Positions 12,201 to 21,205 of a DNA stretch of 64,000 nucleotides are shown one piece after another. Source of the DNA: Tricholomella constricta (lineage: Eukaryota > Basidiomycota > Agaricomycetes > Agaricales > Lyophyllaceae); contig JAACJP010000013.1 of NCBI GenBank assembly GCA_013368375.1, forward strand, positions 372,001-436,000. The letters are read 5' to 3'. The notes beneath the pieces were generated by a model. It searched no databases. It saw only the letters and a list, made by a program, of their open reading frames with translations, and was not told the origin of the DNA. Each line of letters begins with the position of its first letter. Positions within the stretch are counted from its first letter, which is position 1. The position numbers were made by a program, and so were the translations under genes.

Positions 12201-13108
12201 CTGGGTTGAACGTCGAGGCCCTCGAAGGCAGTGAAGGGGTCGCGAACAAAAGCCTCGGCTACCTCTGGGGTTTCGAGTACCACGCAATAGACAACGTCGT
12301 CTAAAGCGAGTCGAGAGGAACGAATCAGTGCCTCCTGAGCCAAATGATTGTACTTAGCAATTAGGTAACGGTCGATCACCATTTGGGGGTCATTGTACGG
12401 AGCCACCCCGACCACCGCGACCTCAAGGGCGTAAATGGGCTCGATGAAGCGCGGGATACGGGGAACGAAAGAGTGACCCTTGATAATCGGCGGCTTGCGC
12501 ATAAGGAGGTCGATGTGTTCCTTCTTCAGAAACTGAAAGGTAACCCGAGGAGGGGAGGAAGCCGTATTGGCCGTGCATACTTGATAGTCGTAATGGTTGG
12601 ACTTGAATACAGCTTCGAGCCCGCGTTTGAGTTCGCCTATGCCTAGACTATGGTCGTCCCTGAACCAGACCGTCCTCTTTTTGTCATAGCCCGGAGCGAT
12701 GTTCCACCCTACGTTGAGCCCTCCGTCCAGTTGTCGGATCATGCCACCCACGGCAGACATAAAGTCCGGCCGCGGGTTTGCTTTATAATCCCCTTGGAAA
12801 GCGACTACCGCATAGTCGAGGGGGTGCGTAGGGGCGGCTTCTCGCATAGGCTGAACGGCAGTGACGTTAGGCATCCGATTGTGGTCCTTCAGGTTCTGCA
12901 GAATTCGCTGGAGGTGTTGTACGGCTGAGTAAGGGGAGGACCGGTCCAATCCCCTCACAATGAGTTCAACGCCGGCAGACAAGTGCGCTTGATGAGAAGA
13001 GGCAGAGAGTTCTTGCTGGTAGGCAGTGTCTGCGGCCGAGCCCATAAGAGGGGGAGGGCGATAGGTTGCATTGAGTTCAAAAGTGGGTGGTGCAGTCGAG
13101 GAGGACAT
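6221..13108 (-). CDS. Retrotransposon polyprotein: ORF1-like, EEP endonuclease, RT, RNase H
   Basis: 2,295 codons with no stop. Residues 1-330 look like one or two RRM-type RNA-binding folds. Residues about 335-450 are Gln-rich and helical, probably a coiled coil. About 460-575 is low complexity. A hydrophobic pyrimidine-coded linker follows (576-697). From MFRLLALNMNGF (about 698) to about 960 is an exonuclease/endonuclease/phosphatase domain (GDFNVACN, TDHRPIL). Reverse transcriptase spans about 1240-1560, with RDQKKGFD as motif A and AMDD as the catalytic motif C in place of the usual YADD/FADD. RNase H has four acidic positions (YASDAS about 1904, HAEVAG, VHTDY, NRAADH about 2037). A Cys-His cluster CRFGCGVYESPHHIFVVC lies near 2150. 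In most LINEs the two halves are separate ORFs; here they share one frame. Confidence 0.9.
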   Translation of the reverse strand: MSSSTAPPTFELNATYRPPPLMGSAADTAYQQELSASSHQAHLSAGVELIVRGLDRSSPYSAVQHLQRILQNLKDHNRMPNVTAVQPMREAAPTHPLDYAVVAFQGDYKANPRPDFMSAVGGMIRQLDGGLNVGWNIAPGYDKKRTVWFRDDHSLGIGELKRGLEAVFKSNHYDYQVCTANTASSPPRVTFQFLKKEHIDLLMRKPPIIKGHSFVPRIPRFIEPIYALEVAVVGVAPYNDPQMVIDRYLIAKYNHLAQEALIRSSRLALDDVVYCVVLETPEVAEAFVRDPFTAFEGLDVQPSKPEYLYILNQKGFPTQWQRSPPSSGPSDIHLQNQLDSVRNQQTVFQDTLTTLANRQQDMYQGFLDAQREMGYMFRSMISNVTYQNQLTSAQTELSSLQLTHTATSMMARLSDSDEFTGEMGGYARDVRRKITMAEQRVGTARQNLAASQIQTDPSMLPTAAFLQDLEDDSTSPPEGNRAGPSLQTALPGISQSDPPFPPGLPHPPANPPDDMNLDANIASGTSSPAQPNPKRKLTVVGDGASSSSASTSKRSRVSSAHRELMDVDHETDAPSQVLSYLSPTLHFFHPILGLGRKINLGVEVFRLFLGWGPPFSTLSLPKMLLYLSLICTMLALIRPMSLILSDTPLSSILLLFSAMFLISCPTKCCSLLFLFTLLSLSSPALAAAYPAQGLTPSMFRLLALNMNGFVNPMKLSAAHRIIHHHSPHFFVLGETKSSSPTSSQFIEPDYQLFDVPGIPTASRHQGKWGLLVGVKKTSMSVSNSFIPNGLEGRVLVCDLLFPDHSGLVVPHRVIALYAPWDPGGSDIHSSNLFWNSVAELCRAAPFGFSVIGDFNVACNADETSSSSPSSPSIQNRNAYFPFLQTSDAVDAWSLRPDRSVLQDWTYKSFSSAQAHQAILDRLAISRMGVLTAHIKTLSDFIPGTDHRPILAEVVLVPRENPRCPIIPGPVPPSNYAPRYFFPRSHERFRLGLFANSVNQGVQNAQPLLAPANDEEFQALYQTFTRILQDAADSHFAKPSRSQNSSSAVTNPTIRLILRGVHQINRLISALKRGAPWPNEPWVYPILDAYYTHSRGAINTFSHDSFLSFLQQLRRQLNKCRYHEEKQVLQSNVNKRHATQVRRLLHGGSAKPLFPQTFSPLPLALSPRADNSLDHLVTGPALIASTTVDYFKKLYSRHPRPPQPKPWMDTSTVRRIAHTVDDDPFTWPLPLTVSDLKQILKTGNRRPTPGPDGWEKWWLASLGDDALQPVLSMLNYVITRSHIPACLKPVSLTTIHKRGPNTNLANYRGITCSNLLANLPFAWLNRNLLPYLTKHGIIPPSQVATQPGVQHRDLVSLLAQVHAWSNRENVPLFALQRDQKKGFDMLEPEGFYDAIKTYHLPSSISQLDASSQNQVPYRVKTAYGFTDVFTVDGVTKQGGSMSPLKCTVTTSLLNHWLADISTLGPPPFTLLSHQARFDKPHLPTDSLRVPISIVEAMDDSILLSTTWSTLLSNARLADRFQTTYGWETAWAKSAVYLFNTDLSPPGQTTVQVPSVRPDNPSAPDTFWNNVPVVRDHFRFLKVPINRPDLQFLHISDIVDSFFFPFTPKPMPLTALLRIVTQRLISKIRPRLQLQPIHHADAVKLDKRIASKIHRYLGFPFVFSSSILHLPISSHGFGFPSIAILNDVASISGMRRDLCHHIELFRDVASVTLNDWTCSLNACLSPLQFPLSPQCLGHSRSKIPACWVFAVDALRRNNLRLLPSDFSFLLSPQLSLEHYVNIFDGFSLFSSLPSCSRLLLSRLRRRGVRTLGDIGRISFSPDYFSVIFHAHSPPSTPSSSASRDFHSFLSWFMLTLPHLPKFSPAGHDLLLPPLIRKDLAEIALLNLPQLAPSSLQHHLPINAYASDASLIPPSPVSISPSFNFSKPPSSLTLSMIGPDVGLTASLSSPRYAASTSHAEVAGCLSAVLWASKHVGGLVHTDYLPVVNWLSRSSVAPSAFHRWLRDIVQRRPGETQVTHVKAHTNHLSIPARLNRAADHIASHCHSLYNPPPLFPTPSFHLQPYCIYTPGRGFLESNLATHIQSEHALAFAKTYPVWSSRLTSPLLYDQTPPPPFPYQRSPYAYAATIQLYARSAQLDSNEALASRLEDGALPWCRFGCGVYESPHHIFVVCSHFDAIRSTHRSDLLSSLTNSLPLTLSSPTRQSLTDITSHLFSDSRLWPTGQTRFYMGFSPSISHFHLPPLLNSRITQLCHSASINLAARIWGKARQRAFDLRRSSPATLSSPYSIPPILRNLFNL

Positions 13109-13373
13109 GTCTCAGATTTGTTTTGATGATACGACGCTTGCGTAGAGTTCGTAGACAGAGATAAGTGAGTATGATTAAGTTTTTCAAGCTGATATTAAGT
13201 TTAGAGTGGGGAGAGAGCATAAAGAGCATAAAGAGTCATGGTCGTGGTCGTGGTGGTGGTGGTGGTGGTGGTGGTGGTGGTGGTGGTGGTGATTATCTCG
13301 AAACGGTTACGTGAATCCGATCAATATGATTGTGGCAGTGTAACAAGCGCTCGAGTTTACTCCTCCGGTCTAC
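13109..13373. other. Retroelement 5' leader and acyltransferase 3' flank
   Basis: 265 bp holding the putative retroelement 5' UTR next to 13108, a tandem 9-mer (AGAGCATAA, two full copies at 13214-13231) and a GGT microsatellite. The junction between element and host DNA is not identifiable by eye. Confidence 0.5.
13238..13291. repeat. (GGT)n microsatellite
   Basis: Imperfect at the left, then a pure run of GGT/GTG triplets from about 13250 to 13290. It lies between the acyltransferase stop codon and the retroelement 5' end. Read on the plus strand it produces only a poly-Val/poly-Gly artefact. Confidence 0.95.
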
Positions 13374-15441
13374 TTACCCCTCGTCGGGATAATCCACCTT
13401 GTCATACAACCGCAGGGTCTCATTCCAGTCTCTCTTGCGCCTCCTCCTTATTGAGAAATATCGCCTTGTACTGTCCCATGGGCCTTTGATGCGGCCTTTC
13501 TCTCTTCCACCCGCCTCCGTGAAGTGCGATTCCGGATCCTCGGGAAGGCCAATCGAATGCGCCAAGTTCATTACGCGACTGTGCAAATCATTTCTTTTGT
13601 TGTGCATGCTCCTCAACGCCGGCTTGCCAACACGCAACAATCGAAAAAGCGCGGTAAAGGCGCGAAAGGCAGATACCGCATCCTCGAACCAACGCAATGT
13701 CATCCACATGAAAGCAGGGACGAGAACAAAACTGAATGGAGCGATGGGCCATGTGAAAAGGACCGCTGTGAACCAAACCAATAGTCCAGACAGTAGGCCG
13801 TATATGAGCTTGTACTGGGCGATTTCGTCCCAGGTGTCAAAGATCGGACCGGTCTTCTTGAAATTGTGCACTGCATAGAACGTCGTCGCAAAAATTGGAA
13901 GCCAGAGAAGGAGGCCAGGGAGTGATATCGTGAAAAGAGCCATCGACCAAGCAAATCTGATGATCATTCGTGAAAATATTGTATGGCGAGGCAATGGTCG
14001 TCGTATCCGGTCATCCTTTATGCCCCAATGGGCGAGTTGGTCTTGATAGGCCTGTCGGCAAAACGTTGAGGATTTAACAAGTTTATTTTTGTTATAATGT
14101 CCAACCTTGAGATCATTCCGCAATCGTATCAATTCGTGTATATCTTCAAGATGTTCATCGTCGTCGTCAGATTTTGTTTCACTTTCCACGCCCGTGGACT
14201 CTGCCAGCTTGAATGCATCAAGGAAGCTGCGAATCCCGCGAACGTAATCCCCGAGGCTCATACGCGTCCCGAGAGGGGCATAGATACGAGCAGCAAGTTT
14301 AGCTGTCCGTATGAGGTCCCAGGTGGGAGAGTCAATAGTTCCTGAACTAATAACGTGATGCATTCGAGCTGTTAGTTGGCGAATGTGGTCATAGTCAACG
14401 GGAGCAATGAGTTCTGGGTGTTCCTGGTTTGCTTCAATACCACATAGAAATTGGCCAACATAATGATACAGACCTTGACTCGGAATTTCATGGGCGGGTG
14501 AAACGTGACAAGGACATCGGAACGGAAATGCTGTCTGTGCCTGTAAATATATGAAATCTGAGCAAGAGATTTGTCCAAAAGTATGGGAACGAAGAGTACA
14601 TATATGTCACGGAACAGGTTAGGACGGAGATTTCGAAGTCGGGTTTATCGCGATTTCTGGTCAGTACATCGGAGACCAAACGGGCAACTGTACAAATATT
14701 CAGTCTTGAATGGAATGAGAAATGACGAATAGATAACCTCCAGTCTTGAGTGGCGCAATCATTGGATGATACCTGCTCATGCCTTCTGGGAACAAGCAGA
14801 CAGCATCACCAACCTCAAGAGCCTGAAGAGGATTCCAGTAAGTATACGCAGGAGTGAAAAATCAAGGAGGGCAACCATACCTCAACGAGTTTCAGCATAG
14901 CGTCACTATTGTCGGCAGTGCCGTCCGCTGAATCCTTTCGTCTCTTGATGGGAACGGTGCCGGCTGACTCAATCAGCCAACTGGTGAAGGTCTTGTGCCC
15001 AAACTGGGTGGCTTTCGCGGTAAGACGTAACATATTCCGTTTCTGCAAAGTCGTAAAATTATGATGTCGTGAGATAGTACGACCATCATACCTTTGATGG
15101 TATCGAAGTAACGAGAAGGCTGTCCATAACATGAGCGAAGCAGTAGGGATATATACAAATAACTCACAGTGCATCCGTCAAGGAATTACTGTGGTTTGCG
15201 CACACAATGCTGTCATGTTATGTGAGACAAAATATGGATGGTCTGGAAGTATATGAACCATGGGTTCCCAGTTTCAGGTATGAGATGTGCATTTTCGACA
15301 ACGATGGTCCCATAGAATATCTTGAGCACAAATTTGAACAGAAGCCTAGGGTAGAAGTGAGGATCCAGGCAGAATAGTACCAAGAGTTACCTGCCTGATT
15401 AGTATGTATGACCAAGGCGTCGGCGAGCCCTTGCTGGGCAT
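13374..15441 (-). CDS. SCT1: Glycerol-3-phosphate / DHAP O-acyltransferase (Sct1/Gpt2-like)
   Basis: ER-membrane enzyme catalysing the first acylation in glycerolipid synthesis. After splicing, the N-terminus reads MPSKGSPTPW then LLFKFVLKIFYGTIVVENAHL. This is followed by acyltransferase block I NHSNSLTDAL (about 15195-15165), block II GTVPIKRR (about 14955) and block III LFPEGMSRYHP (about 14785). The long C-terminal exon (14363-13374) has an acidic linker (SDDDDEHLEDIHEL), two or three hydrophobic segments (SMALFTISLPGLLLWLPIF; LIYGLLSGLLVWFTAVLF) and a basic tail. The first splice (weak GTCATA donor) is my least certain join. The stop codon overlaps a consensus GTAAGT donor, so one further short 3' exon is possible. 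Divergent from RRP12 with about 216 bp between starts. Confidence 0.88.
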
Positions 15442-15657
15442 GAGCTAAGACACGGACGGGAAGAGGTCCAACTAGTAAACGTCTAAACAGCAACTACCAT
15501 CGACTGACGTCCAACACGTGCTGTGATCGACTTGGCGGGACGCGCCTGGAACAGCTTACTAAGCAAAATTTTGGGTAGGCCAACTCGGATTGAGAGGTTA
15601 GTTATCAGCAGGTCAGGATTCCTAACGACGTCGGTGCCAGAATCACTCTTTACAAAA

Positions 15658-18600
15658 ATGGAGGAAGCACTGGCAAAAATTCGACCCCACACATCCTCCT
15701 CCTTGCCTCATCAGAAAACCCCTGCAGTCCTTCTGATCGCTCTCGAATCTACATTCAAGGAGCAGCATACAGAAGCTTCTCCAACAGCCTATTTCGCTGC
15801 CCTTCTGACCACTCTGGATGGGACGATTCAAAAAAAAAAGCAGGGATCAGATGAAACTGAAGTCCTGCATGCAGAGTTGTACCTATTGGCCCTCATCGCT
15901 CCTTTCGTTTCGATTGCGGTGGTCAGAGCGAACCTCATCACGGTGCTATCACTGACAGGTCCACTGTTTCCCTCCTTGAAAGAACACGCCCCTGCCCTAC
16001 GATCCCAGCTCTCCCTCTATCATGTTGTTTTACAATCACTGGATCGCTCTCAGCTCGAAACGCAAGGAATCCGTCAGGCTTTCGCCTCGATACTCCAAAT
16101 TTGCATCGATCCGAGACCTAAAGTTCGGAAGAGGGCGGCAGATGTCGTGAGGGATGTCCTCGCTACACCTCCCGCCCCACTCGCCCGGCATCCATATTCC
16201 GATAAAGTTGCAGAATGGGTGAAGTCAGCTCTGTCTGACGTCGGTGCCGGACCCTTGTCCAAGTCAAAAGCAAAAGCATCTGAAGCAACCCCGGAAACGG
16301 CTTTACATATCGTTGCGTTCCTGAGGCCCGTCCTTGCAAAGCTTCCACCCTCTGTAAGTTGTTGACGCTGGATCTTTGCACAATTAAACCCTGATCTATC
16401 CTTAGTCAATTCCAACTATCGCCAATCTACTACTTACGCTTCCGCGCCTCGGCAACCCATATCTCTCTCAAACTGCATACTCAATTTTATCCGATCTTTT
16501 CGCCCTTCCTTCAGAGGATGGCACCCACATCGGTGATCAGCTTTCCGACGTCCTCAGCGTGGTTCTTTCGTCCCCCCCGTCCAAGTCCGATACCATCCTC
16601 TCGCCTGCCTGGGTTCTTGTCCTTGGTCATGCCTTCTCGGTCTATCGTGCCACCGATAACGGTGCCCACTCAAACCAGCTTGGAAAAGTTTGGAAGACTA
16701 TCTGGAGCTTCCTGGAGTCCAGTGATGCTCCTACGCGCAAGGCAGCAGCACAGTCACTAGATGTTTTGTGCTGTTCCTTTTCACCGGCACTCATTTCCTC
16801 CGCTCTTCAGGATGGAGCCTCGAAAGATACGCTCCGTAAAATCATCACGCAAACAACGCAAGCGCTTGACTCGTTGGCATATGCGCGTGCAATGCCCGAA
16901 TTGCTATCCGTCTTATCTTCCATGATCGTAAACTTGCGGTACCGTCCTAAACCCAGGTCATCTCCCACTGCAGCAGAATCTTTGCTTCTTCCCCTAATTG
17001 TGCACGTCGGAACGTTGCGGATACAAAAAGGATTCGAATACAAAGAAGCTGCAGATGCCACGTTAGCCACGGCGATGCGTATTCTCGGTCCTGAAGTGTT
17101 GTTGCGGGTTCTCCCTCTAAACCTCGAGCCTTCTGACAGGTATGTGCCCCGTCCGTCCTACATGCGTTAGATTGTTGATAGCAGCGATTTATCACAGGAA
17201 AGCGGGTCGGGAACCGCGCGCGTACTTGCTTCCTCTCCTGTCGCAGCCACACCCTTCGCCTTTGAGCCATTTCGTGTCATACTTCGTCCCCTTGAGCGAG
17301 CGGATGTTCGATCTACAATCGACGGCGGAGGCTGAGGATCGACCTTCCGAGGCGAAAGTTTGGAGCGTCCTGGTGGCCCAAATTTGGTCTGGTTTTGTCG
17401 GGTATTGTTATGGGACACCTGATTTGAAGGAGGTGACTGCTGTTTCCATTTACCATCTCCTTTTTTGTTTTTGTTGACATTTTCCACAGTCTTTGACCCC
17501 AGCGTTCTCTCAGTTGCTTTCTCAGCTATTATATGGCCAGCCTGAGCTTCGCCCGGCAGTCTTAAAAGGGCTTAAAGTTATGGTTGAATCCAACGTCGCT
17601 CTGGCATCACCCAAGGATGGCGAGACACCAAGTCCAGACGCAATTTCACCATCTGAAGCTTCTGATAACGTTGCTGTTCTGCGAACGCAAGCAGAAAGCT
17701 GGCTGGCTGTGTTCTTCAATGTCTTTGGAAGCGTTGGACGCGATTCACGAGGAATGGTAGGCGATGTGATCAGCGCCTGGGCCTCTATTGCTGGTGAACA
17801 GGTGTGTTCTGCAACTTGATGTTCCTTACTATCGCTGAGATCGTACAAGGAAATCACCAAAGCGTATGGCAAGGTTGTGGACCTCTTCAAAAATAACATG
17901 GCGTTGTCAGCGAAGGCACCACCTCAGCACGGCGGCCAGAACGATTTTAGAAGCGTGACTGCAACCACCCAGGACATTCTCATCTTGCTCTTGCCCCATC
18001 TTTCTGCAGCTGACGCCACAGTACTGTTCGATCTCTGCCTGGCTGCGGATGTCCTCGGCGGGAAAGATAACGGTGTCCAGAAGCGAGGGTACAAGATTTT
18101 GACTAAGCTCGTTGAAAGTGGAAAAATCAATGTCGACGCGGAGGCGATTATCCGCCGTCTGGACGAGCTTTCGGATGGTCTGACGGCAGCAGCGAAGAAG
18201 GTCTTGAATGATTTATATGCCTTAACTTCATTCATTAATACTCTTACAGGATCGGTTCATGCTGCTCACACTGCTCGTTCCCTCGATTCCATCGTCCACC
18301 ATGCACATCATACCTTCCTTGATACCAGAAGCAGTGCTGGGGACAAAAGAACCCTCCGAGAAGGCCAGATCCGCAGCTTTCGACCTTATCCTGGCTATGG
18401 GGAGGAAAATGAATGAGGGAGGTGTTGTGAAGCGGAATCTCATTGACGGCATGGATGAAGATGGCGCCTCTGATAGTAAGCAATTGCCCCGTACATCTTC
18501 TCCATCGCTGACTGTGGTCCAGCGGCTGCCAATGTGGAGGAGTTCCTGACAATGCTCGCTGGTGGGCTTGCTGGTAGCCCTCACATGATCAGCGCCACTG

Positions 18601-19921
18601 TTACTGCCATCTCGCGTCTTGTCTTCGAGTTCAAAGGTTTGTTCTGTCGCTCTTCTTACCTGATAAATTTGACGTAAGGTGACCTATCAGATGTCATTTC
18701 TGCCAAGATGCACACCGAGATCTTCACAACGCTGCTGGTGTTCTTGACGTCTACTAACCGCGAAATCGTGAAATCCATTCTTGGTTTCGTGAAACTCACT
18801 ATCCACACACTTCCGACCGATCTCATCCGGCCACATCTCAATGATCTCGTACCCGGCCTGCTGACCTGGTCTCACGATCACAAAAACCATTTCAAAGCGA
18901 AGGTCAGGCATATATTCGAACGAATGTTAAGGCGGTTTGAGTGGGACGAGATCTATTCTTGTGCTGGTGAGGAAGAGGCTGCCAAGGTTCTAGTGAACAT
19001 CAAGAAGAGGAAAGAACGTGCCAAACGCAAGAAGAATAGTCGAGCGGAGGATGATGACGATGATGTGAGCATATAGCGTATTTGTCGGGATCTTTTTGCT
19101 GATGGGTCTGCTCCAGACGCCTGCTGCCAAGCCTGCTGCTGGTGATGCCTTTGAGGACGTTTTGTATGGCAGTGAGAGTGAATTGGACGACAGCGACGAC
19201 GAGGCGCCTGCTCAAGCCAGTAAAAATCCAAAGAAAAAACCGCAAGGACATGGTGCACGGCTCCGGCTGGATGACGACGAACCTATGGATCTCCTGTCAG
19301 GCGCAGCTTCTCGAATCACCAGTGCGTCGCAGCCTTCCTTTTTGCTAACCTTCACTAGAGCACATGTCAATTCTTTTTCTGTCTCTGTAGATGCTTCTTC
19401 AAATCGCCGTCGCAAAATAGGCCAGGATGCATCGCACTTCAAAATAGACGAAGACACGGGCAAGATGATCATCGATGCCAAGGAGACGTCTGAAAATGAG
19501 GATGTTGGGCCTTCGACAGACGTAGCGGGGACCGCTTATCGGGAAAGCATGACCTCTGTGGATGGCTTTACACGGGGACCCAATGGACGCGTAAAGTTCA
19601 ACAAGGACACTAAAAAGCGGAGACGAGAGGCAGATGAGGCTGAGGACGTGGAAATGGCAGATGGAGAAAATGCGCCTGCGGCGTCCAAAAAGAACAAACG
19701 GAAGGTCGAACCAAAAATTGGGCACGAGTTCAAGGCGAAGGTCAGTCCGAATTCTCTTTACTGTTTAGCCATGCTCTGATCGCAGTGTTGCGATGCAGAA
19801 AGCGGGAGGTGACATGAAGAAAAAGGGTATTGACCCATATGCATACCTATCATTGTCCCAAGCTGCTAAAAAAGGAGGCCGTGGAGGTCGGAGTAATCTT
19901 GGAATCGCAGGGAAACGGTGA
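15658..19921 (+). CDS. RRP12: Ribosomal RNA processing protein Rrp12 (NUC173 family)
   Basis: HEAT-repeat protein needed for nuclear export and maturation of pre-ribosomal subunits. The start at 15658 gives MEEALAKIRPHTSSSLPHQK, the usual fungal N-terminus; an in-frame ATG at 15523 is less likely. Helical repeats run throughout, including GPLFPSLKEHAPALRSQLSL and the stretch at 18708-18960 (FLTSTNREIVKSILGFVKL; KVRHIFERMLRRFEW). A Lys-rich acidic section (KKRKERAKRKKNSRAEDDDD) precedes the conserved end KGIDPYAYLSLSQAAKKGG and GKR before the stop at 19919-19921. Roughly ten introns, all short. It converges with PAC2, with only 89 bp between the stops, so the 3' UTRs probably overlap. Confidence 0.93.
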
Positions 19922-20010
19922 TCTGGGTGACCTTGTCTACAATCTTACTCGTTCTACACACATTGTACATGGGATCACATTCATTTTCACTTGTTCCTCG
20001 AAATCGCTTC

Positions 20011-21002
20011 CTATCCGTACAATGTCTGGTCGTGAGGTGCCCCGAATAAGCCTGCTTTCCAGCTGCTTGGCTGCCGCCACTGTGATAAATCGTGCCCCAC
20101 AATTTTCGCTACGGCGGCTGCGAACAAGCGGGCATCTGCTCTGTTGTCTCCCTCCAAGACAAACTGTAAGAGCAACGCGGTTGGAATGGACCAACCTTCT
20201 GGAAGTGAGCCCATGAGTCGCCTGGTGAGACCGCCACCAGGGATGAAAGGCACGCCACCATCCTCCGTGGACCCATGCACCGATTGAGGTACAGGTGACG
20301 TGTATGTAGATATGGAGGATGAGCTCAACGCGTCCAACGGAGTTCCAGCAAGTGATGGACTATTCCGTGGCTGCATTTGGTATGTCGCAGTACTGATGAA
20401 GGCTTCAATTATCATTAATAGGAAGAGGCTAAGGGGAAGACACACAACATCTGAGAGTCCGTCCGATTGGACAGATCCACGCCGGAAAGAAACAGGACAG
20501 AGGCTACACCCGATGTTTGAATGAACCCAAGCAGACCTGTAACAAAATCTTGCTTTTTTGACTGGGAAAGCGTCAACCTAGGATGGTGATAGCATGGTAA
20601 ATGAACGCAGACCTTCAAGACAGGAGATCTCTGTTGAATAACAAGCAAGTCGGAGTTTGGCGCGCCATAGACTTCGCAGCCATTGTAAACACGATTGAAT
20701 TCGAGTCGGTTGAGATCACCTACGCTCGAGAGGTGTGGTAATGCCTTCTTCGCCATCTTCTCTTGCGCCTACCACGGGAACCAGAAACTCTGGGTTAAAC
20801 ATGGCCAGCCGACGGAGCGAGAACGACGCAATGAGCAGGTCTGCAGCGAGTTGGGACACATTGGCGGTGGAAACGACGGGCTACCAGATGCCTTGTCAAA
20901 AAGAACTGATAATGCAGCAGCAGATCATAGAAAACAAACAATGATGAGAGTCTTTCCGCTCAGGGTCAGTTCATTCACGATAGGGTAGACAAGAAGACTC
21001 AT
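20011..21002 (-). CDS. ADD66: Proteasome assembly chaperone 2 (PAC2 / Add66 / Pba2)
   Basis: Partner of PAC1/Pba1 in assembly of the 20S proteasome alpha ring. Spliced protein: MSLLVYPIVNELTLSGKTLI, then PVVSTANVSQLAADLLIASF, LAMFNPEFLVPVVGAREDG, YGAPNSDLLVIQQRSPVLK, SVLFLSGVDLSNRTDSQ, LTRRLMGSLPEGWSIPTALL and FVLEGDNRADARLFAAAVAK. These are the ordered family blocks. The last residues (GAPHDQTLYG) end in Leu-Tyr-Gly, a hydrophobic-Tyr-X (HbYX) tail of the kind that docks into alpha-ring pockets. The start at 21002 is supported by reading-frame continuity; an upstream ATG at about 21060 is in another frame. Four to five short introns. Confidence 0.9.
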
Positions 21003-21205
21003 AGTTGTAGCTTGTTGGTGGAGAAGGAATTTGGACGCAGTCTGGGCCAAACTTGAACATCACTAGGAAATGACATCGCAAATAACGAAAGCCTCGAAAC
21101 GACGAGAGCGCACCACCTGACATGGACCTCACTCTCTGAAATCCTTTTGAGTATTCAAGGCAAGGCGGAAATTCTACGCATATCGTCTATTTATTTCATC
21201 TAGTA

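Larger units (their letters stand above)
6163..13108 (-). mobile_element. Full-length non-LTR (LINE-type) retrotransposon
   Basis: The minimal extent runs from the start codon of the single long frame (13108) to the tetranucleotide tail beyond its stop. The 5' boundary is unresolved and probably lies between 13109 and about 13240. Reading in element sense there is a short leader, one uninterrupted frame, about 20 nt of 3' UTR, and a (CTTT)n tail. No long terminal repeats were seen, and I could not identify target-site duplications with confidence. The intact frame suggests a young, possibly active copy. It lies in the same orientation as EF3 downstream and the acyltransferase gene upstream. 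Confidence 0.88.

Noticed and set aside
6221..13108. LTR retrotransposon or intron-encoded RT
   Set aside because: There is no protease or integrase domain and no long terminal repeats; the EEP endonuclease upstream of the RT is diagnostic of non-LTR elements.
13109..13260. Target-site duplication of the retroelement in the 9-mer AGAGCATAA repeat
   Set aside because: The 9-mer is tandem at the 5' side only; no matching copy was seen beside the (GAAA)n tail.
13238..13489. Plus-strand open frame beginning with a poly-valine run
   Set aside because: It is the translation of the GGT microsatellite and the antisense of the acyltransferase 3' end.
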